Shown piece by piece: positions 26,649 through 36,023 of a DNA stretch of 64,000 nt. The stretch spans positions 1,524,501-1,588,500 of the forward strand of contig NZ_CP017940.1 of the NCBI RefSeq assembly GCF_002764115.1. The letters are read 5' to 3'. The DNA is from Phyllobacterium zundukense (lineage in GTDB: Bacteria; Pseudomonadota; Alphaproteobacteria; Rhizobiales; Rhizobiaceae). Both the position numbers and the translations under genes were made by a program. A model generated the notes under the pieces. It did not search any database and was not told where the DNA came from. It saw nothing but the letters and a program-made list of their open reading frames with translations. The stretch's first letter is position 1. Every line of letters starts with the position of its first letter.

Positions 26649-27220
26649 CTTTGAAGATCAATCGCTTCCTCTGGCTTGGCGCTGCTGTGGCGCTTCTGCA
26701 GTCCGGCGCGCTTTACGCCATGGTCGCACAGCATGCCTCCATCCTGCGCAATGGCACCGATATCACGCTGCTGACAGAGCCGGTCGATCCGCACGACCTG
26801 CTGCGCGGCGATTATGTGACGCTCGGTTATGGCATTTCCAACATCGAGGCTGGCAAGGTCAGTGGAACGCCACCAGTCGCGGACGGGCTGGCCGATATTT
26901 ATGTGACGGTGAAGCAGGGCGACGACGGTGCCTGGACTTTCGGCAGCGCCTCCTGGCAGAAACGCGAGGATTTGCAGGCGGGCGAGATCCAGTTGCGCGG
27001 CCGCACCGCAAGCTTCCCCAACGCTGCCGTCTACCATGAGCTTCGCGTCACTTATGGCATCGAGCGCTATTATGTGCCTGAAGGTCAGGGAAGGGCGATC
27101 GAAGACCAGCAGCGGGAGCGCAAGATCGAGGCTGTGATTGCCGTTTCACCCACCGGCGACGCGCAGATCCGCGCGCTGAAGGACGACGGTAATGTGCTCT
27201 ATGAAGAGCCGATCTACTGA
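26645..27220 (+). CDS. GDYXXLXY domain protein
   Basis: The 191-residue product has an N-terminal signal anchor (LWLGAAVALLQSGALYAMVA) and the family motif GDYVTLGY at HDLLRGDYVTLGYGI. The mature part is periplasmic and beta-rich. Proteins of this type are almost always encoded with DUF2157 proteins; here the start overlaps the DUF2157 stop (ATGA). No catalytic function has been established and none is visible. Confidence 0.85.
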   Translation: MTLKINRFLWLGAAVALLQSGALYAMVAQHASILRNGTDITLLTEPVDPHDLLRGDYVTLGYGISNIEAGKVSGTPPVADGLADIYVTVKQGDDGAWTFGSASWQKREDLQAGEIQLRGRTASFPNAAVYHELRVTYGIERYYVPEGQGRAIEDQQRERKIEAVIAVSPTGDAQIRALKDDGNVLYEEPIY

Positions 27221-27340
27221 CCAGCTATATCCGCGTCGATGGCAGCAAATATTGCTGTCTGATGTCCGCCTTTTTCCTTTGACCCTTGGAGAGAGGGTGA
27301 TATAGAGACCGGCGCTTGGGGTGCAGTCACGCCTCCATCT

Positions 27341-27423
27341 GCGGATATGGCGAAATTGGTAGACGCACCAGATTTAGGTTCTGGCGGGAGACCGTGGGGG
27401 TTCGAGTCCCTCTATCCGCACCA
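27341..27423 (+). tRNA. tRNA-Leu (anticodon UAG)
   Basis: The sequence folds as a class II-like cloverleaf: acceptor GCGGATA pairs with TATCCGC, the anticodon stem CCAGA/TCTGG encloses TTTAGGT (anticodon TAG), there is a longer variable arm, and GGGTTCGAGTCCC forms the T-arm. CCA is encoded at 27421-27423. Accessory genes begin immediately downstream, and a near copy of the 3' end lies at 50202-50215. Confidence 0.97.
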
Positions 27424-27637
27424 TAATTTTTTCGATATTCCATTGTTTTCTTTGCATTTTTTGATGCGACCGCCGAGTTGCGTCCCGCTGTCGATCCACC
27501 CTCGATTTCAGCGAAGCTTCGAGCGCGGTAAGTCGGGTGCTGACTAAGCGTGTTCAAACGCCACTCATAGATACACCTCGCTCGACGAAACGTAGTCAGT
27601 TCCTCAGAAGCGAAGTCCTTGGCTATTTTGGCAAAAA

Positions 27638-28678
27638 CTACGTCCAAATGCTCTCCGGAGTCAGAATGTCAAACGGGACGATCCTCTGTTCGATTGATGC
27701 GGCATCCCTACGCTCAATCAAGCGCAGCATGACATCAATCAGTTCCTGCGGCATCTTATCAATAGGGTGGCAAAGCGATGCGGTGATCAAGCCTTCGCTC
27801 AATCCCTTGCGAGTTTCGGGGCCGATGTCGGAGCAGACGACCCGGATCATGCGCTGCCTGTCCAGCGGCAATTCTCGCAAAGCGCGCAAGACGCCGGAAA
27901 TTCCGCCGCCGTTTACGAAAATACCTCTAAGGTCGGGCTCTTCTTCGATCAGGCGGCGAACAATGGCGTAGGCATTGTCGGGTACCTCGTGAGTGAGCTG
28001 CGTTTCGCTAATACTAAAAGCGGAGGCATGCTCGCGCATATAGGAGCGAAAACTGGCATCTGCGATATCCTGGCACTGGTAGCGATTGCTGCCGACAAGA
28101 GGGAAGACCTTCCCCGGACCATCCGCCGTCTGACTGATAAACCACGCCGCCGTGCGTCCCCTCTTCCAGTTGTCCGTCCCGACGAATCCTGCACGGCTCG
28201 CGGCCGATAAATCGGTCACGTACGCCACAACGGGAATGCCCCTGCCGCGCAATTCGTCGATTGCCTGGCTGACAAGCGGATGATCGGCAGTCACAACGGC
28301 AATGGCGTCCGAGGTCTGTCCCATCCTCAGCAGATTGGCTGACACCGCTTCGGGGGAAAGGTCATCTTCGAAGACAACATTAGGCTCGATCACCGCATCG
28401 GCTCGTCGCATCGAGGCCGACATCAATGCTTCTGCCCACATCTGATAAAGCGGTCGGTGAGACTGCTGCATCAGGAATCCCAGGTTTCGATGCGGGAGGT
28501 TCTCGCGTTTACGCTGCCGCAGGGCGCCCAAGCCATAGAAACCGATCTCATTGGCGGCATCCAGAATGCGGTCTACCGTTTCCGGTCGAACCGTTCCCGT
28601 CCCGTGCAGAAGCCTGTTTACCGTCGAGAGGCTGACATCTGCGGTCTTCGCCAAATCAGAGATGGTTGGCCTGTTCAT
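27638..28678 (-). CDS. LacI-family transcriptional regulator
   Basis: The 346 residues have an N-terminal LacI helix-turn-helix (TISDLAKTADVSLSTVNRLL) followed by a periplasmic-binding-like ligand domain containing FVGTDNWKRGRTAAWFI and VFVNGGGISG-like sugar-binding segments. It is divergent from the ABC-transporter operon starting at 28832 and probably represses it, with a cyclitol or sugar as inducer. This contrasts with the RpiR-type IolR used by several rhizobia for inositol genes. The intergenic 28679-28831 holds an inverted repeat that could be its operator. Confidence 0.9.
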   Translation of the reverse strand: MNRPTISDLAKTADVSLSTVNRLLHGTGTVRPETVDRILDAANEIGFYGLGALRQRKRENLPHRNLGFLMQQSHRPLYQMWAEALMSASMRRADAVIEPNVVFEDDLSPEAVSANLLRMGQTSDAIAVVTADHPLVSQAIDELRGRGIPVVAYVTDLSAASRAGFVGTDNWKRGRTAAWFISQTADGPGKVFPLVGSNRYQCQDIADASFRSYMREHASAFSISETQLTHEVPDNAYAIVRRLIEEEPDLRGIFVNGGGISGVLRALRELPLDRQRMIRVVCSDIGPETRKGLSEGLITASLCHPIDKMPQELIDVMLRLIERRDAASIEQRIVPFDILTPESIWT

Positions 28679-28715
28679 TCAGAAGTTCCGTTTGTTTCAT
28701 TTGTGAATGGCATGC

Positions 28716-28770
28716 TTTGGAATGAAATGCTCCTCAGTCAGCCAAGATGGTTCCATTCTGGCATTCCAAA
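28716..28770. promoter_or_regulatory. Inverted repeat between the lacI-type gene and the ABC operon
   Basis: TTTGGAATG at 28716-28724 and its exact complement CATTCCAAA at 28762-28770 form 9-base inverted arms about 46 bases apart centre to centre. A smaller palindrome, CATT-TGTG-AATG, lies at 28698-28709. The arms could be half sites of an operator pair used by the divergent LacI-type regulator. Binding is an inference. Confidence 0.4.
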
Positions 28771-28831
28771 CGCTACAGATCAATACGCAATTACTGCAGC
28801 CATCGAGGGATGGAATTGGGAGGAGAGTTTG

Positions 28832-29806
28832 ATGAAACATATGAAGCACTTTTGTGCAGCATTGCTTGCGACCACTATTGTGTCCTTCGCCGCTCCGGCG
28901 GCATTTGCGGCAAACATCGCCGTCGTCGGGGGGAAGACGGACGACGAATTTTGGAACCGTATCAAGAAGGGCGTTGATGACGCCCGCCTCGTCGTTGAGA
29001 AGAACGGCGGCCAGGTCAGCTATCTCCAGCTCCAGACCTATGACAATCTTGGTCCGGATGCCGCGCAGCTCGTGCGCACCGCCATCAGCCAAGGCGTGGA
29101 GGGTATCGTCGTTCCGAACTGGGTCCCAGAGGCGGAAGACGAGGCGATCAAGGCCGCAATCGACGCCGGGATCAAGGTTATCCTCATGAATGCGGGTAGC
29201 ATCGAAAAAGCCCGTGAACTCGGCGCAATCAATTATGTTGGCTCAGACGAATTCGTCGCGGGCAAGGCAGGCGGCGAATACCTTGGCTCGAAAGGCGCGA
29301 AGAATGTCATTTGTGTCAACACTGTTCCAGGCGCGGCCAATCTGGAGGCGCGATGCAAGGGCGTCATCGACGGCATTACCGCGAAAGGTGGCAAGGGAAA
29401 GCAGCTGCCGCTGCCGGCGACCAGCTTCGGCGACCAGACGGCTATTGCTGAAGCAGTGAAGGCCACGCTGCTGCAGGATGATACCATCGATGGCGTGATT
29501 AATGTCAGCGCGACTGATGCAGATGCGGCCGCAAGCGGCATCAGCCAGGCGGGCAAGGTTGGAAAGCTTGTCCATGGCACTTTCGACCTGAATGCCTCAG
29601 GGCTGGCGCGTATCAAGGATGGATCCCAGACCTTTGCAATCGACCAGCAGCCCTATCTGCAATCGTTGCTTGGCGTGACGCTCCTTGCCTCCACCATCGA
29701 CTACGGTACGGCCCTCCCGACTGCTCCGGTTCTGACCGGTCCCGGCATTGTTGATGCGTCAAACATCGATGCCACCTTGGCCGGCGTAGAAAAGGGCGCT
29801 CGGTAA
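28832..29806 (+). CDS. Sugar ABC transporter periplasmic substrate-binding protein (FrcB/RbsB-like)
   Basis: The 324 residues start with a signal peptide (FCAALLATTIVSFAAPAAFA, cleavage near residue 26) and continue with the periplasmic-binding type 4 fold (NIAVVGGKTDDEFWNRIKKG). The hinge region GIVVPNWVPEAEDEAIKAAI is typical of ribose/fructose/inositol binders. The ATG at 28832 is chosen because GGAGGAG lies just upstream. With the permease and ATPase that follow it forms one uptake system; the downstream iol-type genes point to an inositol or other cyclitol as cargo. Confidence 0.9.
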   Translation: MKHMKHFCAALLATTIVSFAAPAAFAANIAVVGGKTDDEFWNRIKKGVDDARLVVEKNGGQVSYLQLQTYDNLGPDAAQLVRTAISQGVEGIVVPNWVPEAEDEAIKAAIDAGIKVILMNAGSIEKARELGAINYVGSDEFVAGKAGGEYLGSKGAKNVICVNTVPGAANLEARCKGVIDGITAKGGKGKQLPLPATSFGDQTAIAEAVKATLLQDDTIDGVINVSATDADAAASGISQAGKVGKLVHGTFDLNASGLARIKDGSQTFAIDQQPYLQSLLGVTLLASTIDYGTALPTAPVLTGPGIVDASNIDATLAGVEKGAR

Positions 29807-29916
29807 GCAAATCCTCCGGTTCGGTCCGTAGCGGGGCTATGGACCGGCCTTATCAGGTGTCCGGCCACACGCGTTCAACCGCGTAAAGAGTCGAGCCCAA
29901 AAACGGGATCTCTCCT

Positions 29917-30912
29917 ATGAACAACTTTTCCTTCGGAAATCTTTTCCGCCGACCCGAGGCGGGAGCCTTTCTCGGACTGATCGGTGTCCTTGTCTTTTTT
30001 GTCGTGTTCGGGAGTACGAAGTTTCTTGAACCAGCCGGTGCTGCGAGCTGGCTGAACGTTGCGGCCAACCTCGGCATCGTTGCGCTGCCCATCGGACTTT
30101 TGATGATCGCCGGTGAGCTCGACATTTCGATTGGCGCGATGATTCCCGCAGGCTCCATGATGGTCGCCGTGCTTTCGGGACATTACGATTTTCCAATCTG
30201 GATCGGAATGCTGGGCTCCATCTTGCTCGGCCTCGTCGTCGGCCTTATCAATGGCATTCTAGTCGTCCGCACAGCGGTCCCATCGCTGATTGTCACGCTC
30301 GGCACACTGTTTGCCGTCCAGGGCCTGACCTTAGGATTTTCGGTTCTTGTAACCGGCACCACAAGCGTTGCATTGACTGCGGATCCTTGGGCCAAGTTTG
30401 TCTTCGGTCAGTTCCTTGGGGGATCGTTTCAAGTCATCATCCTGTGGTGGTTTGCCATAACGGCCCTGTTCATCTTCTTCATCCACTATTCCCCATATGG
30501 AAACTGGATCTTTGCAATGGGCGGCGACAAGATCAGCGCCCGCAATGCTGGCATTCCGACAAGCCGATTGACCATTGCCCTGTTCGTGCTCTCAGCTGTC
30601 AGTGCCTCATTCGTTGGGATGTGCCAGGCGATCCTGTTCAACTCCGCCCAGGTCTCCGGTGGCATGACCTTCATCTTCAACTCGATCATCTCGGTTGTCG
30701 TCGGTGGTGTTCTGCTTACGGGCGGCTTCGGCTCAGTAATCGGAATATTCTTCGGCACAATCACCTTCGCCATCGTCAATCAGGGCATCTATTTCACGAC
30801 GTTCGATCGTAACTGGTCGAGCCTGATCATCGGCATCATGCTGCTGCTGGCTGTCCTGATGAACAACACCTTCCGCAACATGGCGCTGGCCTACAGGCCG
30901 AAGAAGAAGTGA
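29917..30912 (+). CDS. Sugar ABC transporter permease (FrcC/RbsC-like)
   Basis: The 331-residue protein is an inner-membrane permease of the BPD_transp_2 (RbsC) family, with about nine to ten helices and the recognition segment GLINGILVVRTAVPSLIVTLGT. A further family signature is the GGDKISARNAGI loop. It is a single-copy permease that would form a homodimer. It lies between the binding protein and the ATPase in the same operon, 110 bases after the binding-protein stop. Confidence 0.93.
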   Translation: MNNFSFGNLFRRPEAGAFLGLIGVLVFFVVFGSTKFLEPAGAASWLNVAANLGIVALPIGLLMIAGELDISIGAMIPAGSMMVAVLSGHYDFPIWIGMLGSILLGLVVGLINGILVVRTAVPSLIVTLGTLFAVQGLTLGFSVLVTGTTSVALTADPWAKFVFGQFLGGSFQVIILWWFAITALFIFFIHYSPYGNWIFAMGGDKISARNAGIPTSRLTIALFVLSAVSASFVGMCQAILFNSAQVSGGMTFIFNSIISVVVGGVLLTGGFGSVIGIFFGTITFAIVNQGIYFTTFDRNWSSLIIGIMLLLAVLMNNTFRNMALAYRPKKK

Positions 30913-30922
30913 GGGATACGCG

Positions 30923-31732
30923 ATGACCACTCCAATTTTGGAATTACGCCACGTCGACAAGTCCTTCGGCCCGATCGATGTGCTTCACGATATCTCTCTC
31001 AAGGTGCATGCAGGTGAGGTGCTCTGCCTTCTCGGTGATAATGGCGCAGGCAAATCAACGCTGATCAAGGCCATGGCTGGCGTCTTCAAGCCCAGTTCCG
31101 GCGAGCTGCTGATGGATGGCAAACCCGTCGAGTTTCGCGGCCCGCGCGATGCCCAGGAGGCCGGGATTTCGACGGTGCATCAGTTCGGCGGCACTTTCCC
31201 GCTTATGTCGATCGGCCGATCCTTTTTCATCGGTGTCGAGCCGACCAAAGGCTTCGGCCCGTTCAAGATTTACGACCGGAAAAAGGCCAACGAGATTGCC
31301 GTCAAGGCTGTGCAGGAATTCGGCATCACCCGCATAGATGACGGCGACCGGCTGATCGGCGGTTTGTCGGGTGGCGAGCGCCAATCGCTGGCAATCGCCC
31401 GGGCCGTACACTTCGGAGCCAGGGTACTGATCCTTGATGAGCCTACCGCGGCACTTGGTGTCAAGGAAGCGGCACACGTCCTGCGGATCGTGCTGGAGGC
31501 ACGTCGGCGTGGCCTCGCTGTGATCTTTATCACCCATCAGGTGACGCATGCGATGACCGTCGGCGACCATTTTGCGGTGCTGATCCGTGGCGCGGTTGCC
31601 GCCGATTTCCGCAAAGGCGAAAGGTCCCGCGAAGAAATCACCGATCTGATGGCAGGCGGCGAAGCCATGGCGGAACTCGAGGCTGAGATCGAAGGCCATC
31701 TCACAGCACAACACAATCCTCCCGCGGCTTGA
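30923..31732 (+). CDS. Sugar ABC transporter ATP-binding protein, single-domain (FrcA-like)
   Basis: The 269 residues make one complete ABC domain: Walker A GDNGAGKST, the signature LSGGERQSLAIARAV and Walker B VLILDEPTAALG with the catalytic Glu. Most carbohydrate ATPases of this subfamily (RbsA, XylG) have two fused domains of about 500 residues; a single-domain form as in Sinorhizobium FrcA is less common. It closes the transporter cassette; iolH follows 70 bases downstream on the same strand. Confidence 0.92.
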   Translation: MTTPILELRHVDKSFGPIDVLHDISLKVHAGEVLCLLGDNGAGKSTLIKAMAGVFKPSSGELLMDGKPVEFRGPRDAQEAGISTVHQFGGTFPLMSIGRSFFIGVEPTKGFGPFKIYDRKKANEIAVKAVQEFGITRIDDGDRLIGGLSGGERQSLAIARAVHFGARVLILDEPTAALGVKEAAHVLRIVLEARRRGLAVIFITHQVTHAMTVGDHFAVLIRGAVAADFRKGERSREEITDLMAGGEAMAELEAEIEGHLTAQHNPPAA

Positions 31733-31802
31733 AAGCCGAACCTGCCCCGGCCGCTACCGGCCGGGGCTTCTTTAACAACCGCCGACACTCGGAGTAATAC
31801 AT

Positions 31803-32705
31803 ATGAAGATCGCTCTCGACCCGTTCATGCATCGCCATTTGAGCCTTGAGCAACTGCCTGCCAAGGTGAAAGAACTCGGCTACGACTGGATTGAACTTTC
31901 TCCTCGCGGAGACTTCCTTGAGTGGTTCAAGGCGCCCCGCGTGTTTCCTGATCGAATCAAATCGTTCAAGCGTGCACTGAAGGATGCAAACGTCGGAATT
32001 GCTTCTATCCTGCCGATGTATCGCTGGGCCTCCAACGACGAGGCCGAGCGGCAAGCCGCCGTCAAGCACTGGAAGCGTGCCATCGAGATCGCGGTCGAGA
32101 TGGAAGTGGATGTGATGAACTCGGAATTCGGCCGCGGACCGCATCCCGACAAGGGATCCTGCTACTGCTGTCACACCGGCAGCATGATCGAGACCTGTGA
32201 GGATGCATGGTGGCGCTCGATGGAAGAGCTGGTGCCAATCTTCGAGAGGGAAGGCATCAACCTTCATGTCGAGCCACATCCCGAAGACTGGTGCGAGACA
32301 CTGCAACCCGCCGTGGACATCATCCGCACGGTGAACTCTAAGAACGTCAAGTTCCTTTATTGCGCTCCTCATACTTTCTACTTCGGCGACGATACGAAAG
32401 CGATGCTGCGGGAATGTGCTGATGTGCTGGCTCATGTTCATGTTGGCGATACGTTCAATCACAAGGCCAGTTCGGGCTTGCGTTACATTCTCAATCCGCC
32501 GGGCACGCAGGCGCGCGTCCATCAGCATCTTAATATCGGCCAGGGCGAAGTGCCGTGGGACGATTTCTTCGGCACACTCGCCGAGGTGGGCTTTGACGGA
32601 ATCATGACGGCCTGCGTCTTCGCTTGGGAGGACAAGGCCGACCATTCGGGCACGTTCATGCGCTCCGAGATGCAGCGTTACGTCGACAAATACTGGAAGA
32701 AATAG
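31803..32705 (+). CDS. iolH: IolH-like sugar phosphate isomerase/epimerase (TIM barrel)
   Basis: The 300-residue protein resembles Bacillus IolH, an inositol-operon TIM-barrel protein of the AP endonuclease 2 superfamily. Shared segments I recognise are LPAKVKELGYDWIELSPRGDF, YRWASNDEAERQAAVKHWKR, LPMYRWAS and the ending region RVHQHLNIGQGEVPWDDFF. Metal-binding residues are likely Glu and His in LHVEPHPEDW and His in HVHVGDTF. The exact reaction of IolH is not settled. Its presence beside iolC, iolD and iolE-type genes marks the operon as inositol related. Confidence 0.82.
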   Translation: MKIALDPFMHRHLSLEQLPAKVKELGYDWIELSPRGDFLEWFKAPRVFPDRIKSFKRALKDANVGIASILPMYRWASNDEAERQAAVKHWKRAIEIAVEMEVDVMNSEFGRGPHPDKGSCYCCHTGSMIETCEDAWWRSMEELVPIFEREGINLHVEPHPEDWCETLQPAVDIIRTVNSKNVKFLYCAPHTFYFGDDTKAMLRECADVLAHVHVGDTFNHKASSGLRYILNPPGTQARVHQHLNIGQGEVPWDDFFGTLAEVGFDGIMTACVFAWEDKADHSGTFMRSEMQRYVDKYWKK

Positions 32706-32842
32706 GCCAGAGTGGCCGGTGCGCGGAAGCAACCGCACAGGCAAGTTTTAACGAGACAGCTTACGTGGGCGACGGGAACCGTCCCGCCGCGGGGCGGAGC
32801 CTTGGCAAACCAAAGCCGGCACAAGGCCGGAGGAGAACAGAC

Positions 32843-34015
32843 ATGATAAATGGCGAACGACTGATAGAACGGCCTCTGCGCTGGGGTATGGTCGGTGGTG
32901 GACGCACCGGTCAAGTGGGCTACAAGCATCGGACCGGAGCTTTGCGCGACGGGACCTACAAGCTCATCTGCGGGGCCTTCGATCTTGACGCCGCGCGTGG
33001 CCGCGACTTTGGCGTCAAACTCGGTGTCGAGGCTAATCGCTGCTATGCCGATTACAAGGAACTGATCGCCGGGGAGACAGCGCGTGAGGACGGTGTCGAA
33101 GTCGTCTCGATTGCCACGCCAAACTTCACACACTACGAAATCACCAAGGCTTGCCTTGAAGCCGGCCTCCATGTGATCTGCGAGAAGCCGCTATTCTTTA
33201 CCGTTGAGGAATGCGACGAAGTTGCGAAACTGGCCGAGGAAAAAGGCCTGATCGTCGGGGTAACCTATGGTTTCACCGGCCATCCGCTGGTTCATCAGAT
33301 GGCAGCCATGGTGAAGAAAGGCATGCTCGGCGATATCCGCATCGTCGACATGCAGTATACCCATGGTTTCAATGCTGGCGACGACGTTGGCGCGGGCGAG
33401 GCTCTAAAATGGCGTACCAATCCGAAGACCGCTGGCCCGACTTTCGTTCTCGGCGACATCGGCACGCATCTCTATTACCTCTCCGAAGTCGTTCTGCCGC
33501 ATCTGAAGATCGAAAGGCTGCTTTGCGACCGTAAGGCCTTCATTCCGACCCGTGCACCGCTCGAGGACCACGCAACAGTTCTGATGCATTATGACAACGG
33601 AGCTCGTGGTCGCCTGTGGGTTTCGTCTGTCAATGCCGGCAATATGGGTTCGCAGCGCTATCGTTTCGTTGGCTCAAAGGCTTCCATCGAATGGTCCGAC
33701 GCGCATCCTGACCAGCTGATCTACGAAGTTCAGGGTGAACCAAACCGCATCCTGCATCACGGCATGCCCTATCTTGAAGAGGAAAGCCTTGCCGTTGACC
33801 GCATGGGTGCGCTGCATACGGAAGGTCTCGGCGATAGCTGGTCGAATATCTATCTCTGGATCGCACAGGCGATCGACGCGAAAAATCGCGACGACGAAGC
33901 CTTCCTGAAGACGCACCACTACCCCGGCATCAAGGCGGGCACCGAGGGTGTGCGCTGGTTGGAAAACTGCGTCCGTTCGGCCGACGCAGGCTCCGCCTGG
34001 GTCGATTTCAAGTGA
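32843..34015 (+). CDS. Gfo/Idh/MocA-family oxidoreductase (probable cyclitol dehydrogenase)
   Basis: The 390 residues carry an N-terminal Rossmann domain (LRWGMVGGGRTGQVGY) with the family motif CEKPLFF near residue 112, followed by the alpha/beta substrate domain with FVLGDIGTHLYYLSEVVLPH, where the catalytic Lys-His pair is expected. Length is greater than the roughly 330-350 residues of classic IolG, so it may be a scyllo- or other inositol dehydrogenase. The ATG at 32843 is chosen after AGGAG; the frame extends upstream but without a ribosome site. Confidence 0.88.
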   Translation: MINGERLIERPLRWGMVGGGRTGQVGYKHRTGALRDGTYKLICGAFDLDAARGRDFGVKLGVEANRCYADYKELIAGETAREDGVEVVSIATPNFTHYEITKACLEAGLHVICEKPLFFTVEECDEVAKLAEEKGLIVGVTYGFTGHPLVHQMAAMVKKGMLGDIRIVDMQYTHGFNAGDDVGAGEALKWRTNPKTAGPTFVLGDIGTHLYYLSEVVLPHLKIERLLCDRKAFIPTRAPLEDHATVLMHYDNGARGRLWVSSVNAGNMGSQRYRFVGSKASIEWSDAHPDQLIYEVQGEPNRILHHGMPYLEEESLAVDRMGALHTEGLGDSWSNIYLWIAQAIDAKNRDDEAFLKTHHYPGIKAGTEGVRWLENCVRSADAGSAWVDFK

Positions 34016-34085
34016 CAAAAGAAAGGCGCGTCGCTGCCCACGTCATCGAGCGCCCCGACAATCTCTACTCCGGAAAGATAGTACA

Positions 34086-35027
34086 ATGAAACTTTCGATT
34101 TGCACCGACGTGATGGGCGACCTGTCATTCACCGATATGCTCGACAAATGTGTAAAGCTCGGTGTTGAAGGCATCGAAATGACTGGTGGCGGCTGGTCCC
34201 GCGCGCCGCATTTCCGCGCTGACGAGCTTCTGGCCGACAAGGGGCTCTTGAAAACCAAACTCAAGGAAATCGAAGCGCGCGGTCTGGAGATCGCGGCACT
34301 GAATTGCTCCGCCAATCCCCTCGATCCCGGCGACATGGGCAAGCGCCATCGCAAGGAGATGGAACAAACTATCCGCCTCGCTGGCGAGATTGGGATTAAA
34401 ACCATCGTGACGATGTCCGGGTTGCCGGAAGCGGCACCTGGCGACAGCGTGCCCAACTGGCTTGTCTACACCAAGAGCTGGCCCGATGAGATGCCGGAGC
34501 GCGATCGTTATCAGTGGGAAGACCGTGCCTTTCCGCTTTGGCACGATCTGGTGAAGCTCGCCAAGGAAGTAGGCGTTGAAAAATACGCGCTTGAAAACTT
34601 CTCGGCTATGCTCGTCTGGAGCCCGGAAACCCTGTTTCGCCTGCGCAACGAGGTTGGCGCATCCGTTGGCATGAATCTCGACCCGTCGCACCTAATGTGG
34701 ATGGGCGCCGATCCGATCGCCTCGGCGCGTGCACTCGGTCCGGCCATCCACCATTGCCATGGCAAGGATACCCGTATCGAACGCGGGCTCGCGGATGTAA
34801 ACGGCCTGCTTGAGCTGAAGGACGTAACCGACGTTGCGAACCGCTCCTGGAACTATGTTGCCGTCGGGGCAGGCCACGACCTGCAATGGTGGAAGGAGTT
34901 CTTCTCGGTGGTCCGCATGGTCGGCTACAATGGTTGGGTCAGCCTCGAGATGGAAGACTTCACCATGTCGACCAACGCTGGCATCCAGTCCTCCATTGAC
35001 GCGCTGCAGGCGACGATCAGCCGCTGA
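34086..35027 (+). CDS. Sugar phosphate isomerase/epimerase (TIM barrel)
   Basis: This 313-residue enzyme belongs to the AP-endonuclease-2-like TIM-barrel superfamily. Likely metal ligands are Glu in ALENFSAM, Asp and His in LDPSHLMW, His in IHHCHGKDTR, and Glu in VSLEMEDF. Related proteins isomerise or dehydrate keto-inositols and other sugars. It is the second of three TIM-barrel genes in this operon, which suggests several epimerisation or dehydration steps. The ATG at 34086 opens the family start MKLSICTDVMGDLSF; the frame extends upstream only into the preceding gene. The substrate is not known. Confidence 0.86.
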   Translation: MKLSICTDVMGDLSFTDMLDKCVKLGVEGIEMTGGGWSRAPHFRADELLADKGLLKTKLKEIEARGLEIAALNCSANPLDPGDMGKRHRKEMEQTIRLAGEIGIKTIVTMSGLPEAAPGDSVPNWLVYTKSWPDEMPERDRYQWEDRAFPLWHDLVKLAKEVGVEKYALENFSAMLVWSPETLFRLRNEVGASVGMNLDPSHLMWMGADPIASARALGPAIHHCHGKDTRIERGLADVNGLLELKDVTDVANRSWNYVAVGAGHDLQWWKEFFSVVRMVGYNGWVSLEMEDFTMSTNAGIQSSIDALQATISR

Positions 35028-35075
35028 TTTCGGCGCGGGCCGCTGTCGCGGCCCCGCCAACCCCCTGAGGAAGAG

Positions 35076-36005
35076 ATGGCTAACCCGATCACCATTACTA
35101 CCGCGCCCTGCTGTTGGGGTGTCGATGATGTGAAGAACCCGCATCTGCCCCATTGGGAGAAGGTGCTCGACGAGGCGAAGGCGGCCGGATTTGGCGGACT
35201 TGAGCTCGGACCGTATGGTTATCTGCCGCTCGACCTTGACCTGGTGTCTGAGGCACTCAACCAACGCGGCCTGAAGGTTGTCGCTGGAACGATCTTTGAC
35301 GATCTCGTTTCGCCGTCGAACCGCGACAATCTGCTGCGCCAGACTGACGAGATTTGCGCGCTGATCACCCGATTGCCGAAGCCCGAGACCCATCCGGGCC
35401 AGCGCTATGCGGCGCCCTTTCTGACGGTGATGGACTGGGGACATGACGAGCGAGACTATGCTGCCGGTCATTCGGACCGTGCCCCGCGACTTGACGATGC
35501 CGCGTGGGACGCGATGGTCGAAAACATCCGCGCCATCGCGAGGCTTGCTCGTGACACATATGGTGTACGCGCCACTATCCATCCGCACGCTGGCGGCTAT
35601 ATCGAATTTGCCGACGAACTGAAGCGTATCGCGGACGACGTTCCCGCCGAGTTGGCAGGCCTCTGCCTCGACACCGGGCATATGGCCTATTCCGCGATGG
35701 ACCCCGTTGCCACCTTGCGCCGCTATTGGGACCGCGTCGACTATATCCATTTCAAGGACATCGATGCCGGAACCTACCGGGAAGTGATGGGCGAGCGTAT
35801 CCGCTTCTTCGATGCTTGTGCCAAAGGCGTCATGTGCCCGATTGGGCGTGGCTCGATCGATTATCCGGCCATCCGTACACTTCTCACCGAACTTAATTAC
35901 GGCGGCTACATCACCATCGAACAGGAGCGCGATCCGCGTAATACCGGTTCAATCCTCGAGGATTTAGCGGCCAGCCGCTCTTTCCTCGCGCGCACCGGTT
36001 TCTGA
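35076..36005 (+). CDS. IolE-like inosose dehydratase / isomerase (TIM barrel)
   Basis: The 309-residue protein matches the IolE/IolI type: the start ITITTAPCCWGVDDVKNP, the sugar-binding Glu in GGLELGPYG, and the metal-binding segments IHPHAGGYIEF, LDTGHMAY, HFKDID and IEQERDP. IolE dehydrates 2-keto-myo-inositol to the trihydroxycyclohexanedione used by IolD. It sits directly before iolC and iolD, so this is the operon's best candidate for that step; IolI-type isomerase activity is an alternative. A gap of 18 bases separates it from iolC. Confidence 0.8.
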   Translation: MANPITITTAPCCWGVDDVKNPHLPHWEKVLDEAKAAGFGGLELGPYGYLPLDLDLVSEALNQRGLKVVAGTIFDDLVSPSNRDNLLRQTDEICALITRLPKPETHPGQRYAAPFLTVMDWGHDERDYAAGHSDRAPRLDDAAWDAMVENIRAIARLARDTYGVRATIHPHAGGYIEFADELKRIADDVPAELAGLCLDTGHMAYSAMDPVATLRRYWDRVDYIHFKDIDAGTYREVMGERIRFFDACAKGVMCPIGRGSIDYPAIRTLLTELNYGGYITIEQERDPRNTGSILEDLAASRSFLARTGF

Positions 36006-36023
36006 ACAGCTCGGAGTCTTGAC

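Noticed and set aside
27327..27647. 106-residue minus-strand ORF containing RTRTPTVSRQNLNLVRLPIS
   Set aside because: It is the known spurious translation antisense to tRNA-Leu; no ribosome site and no domain.
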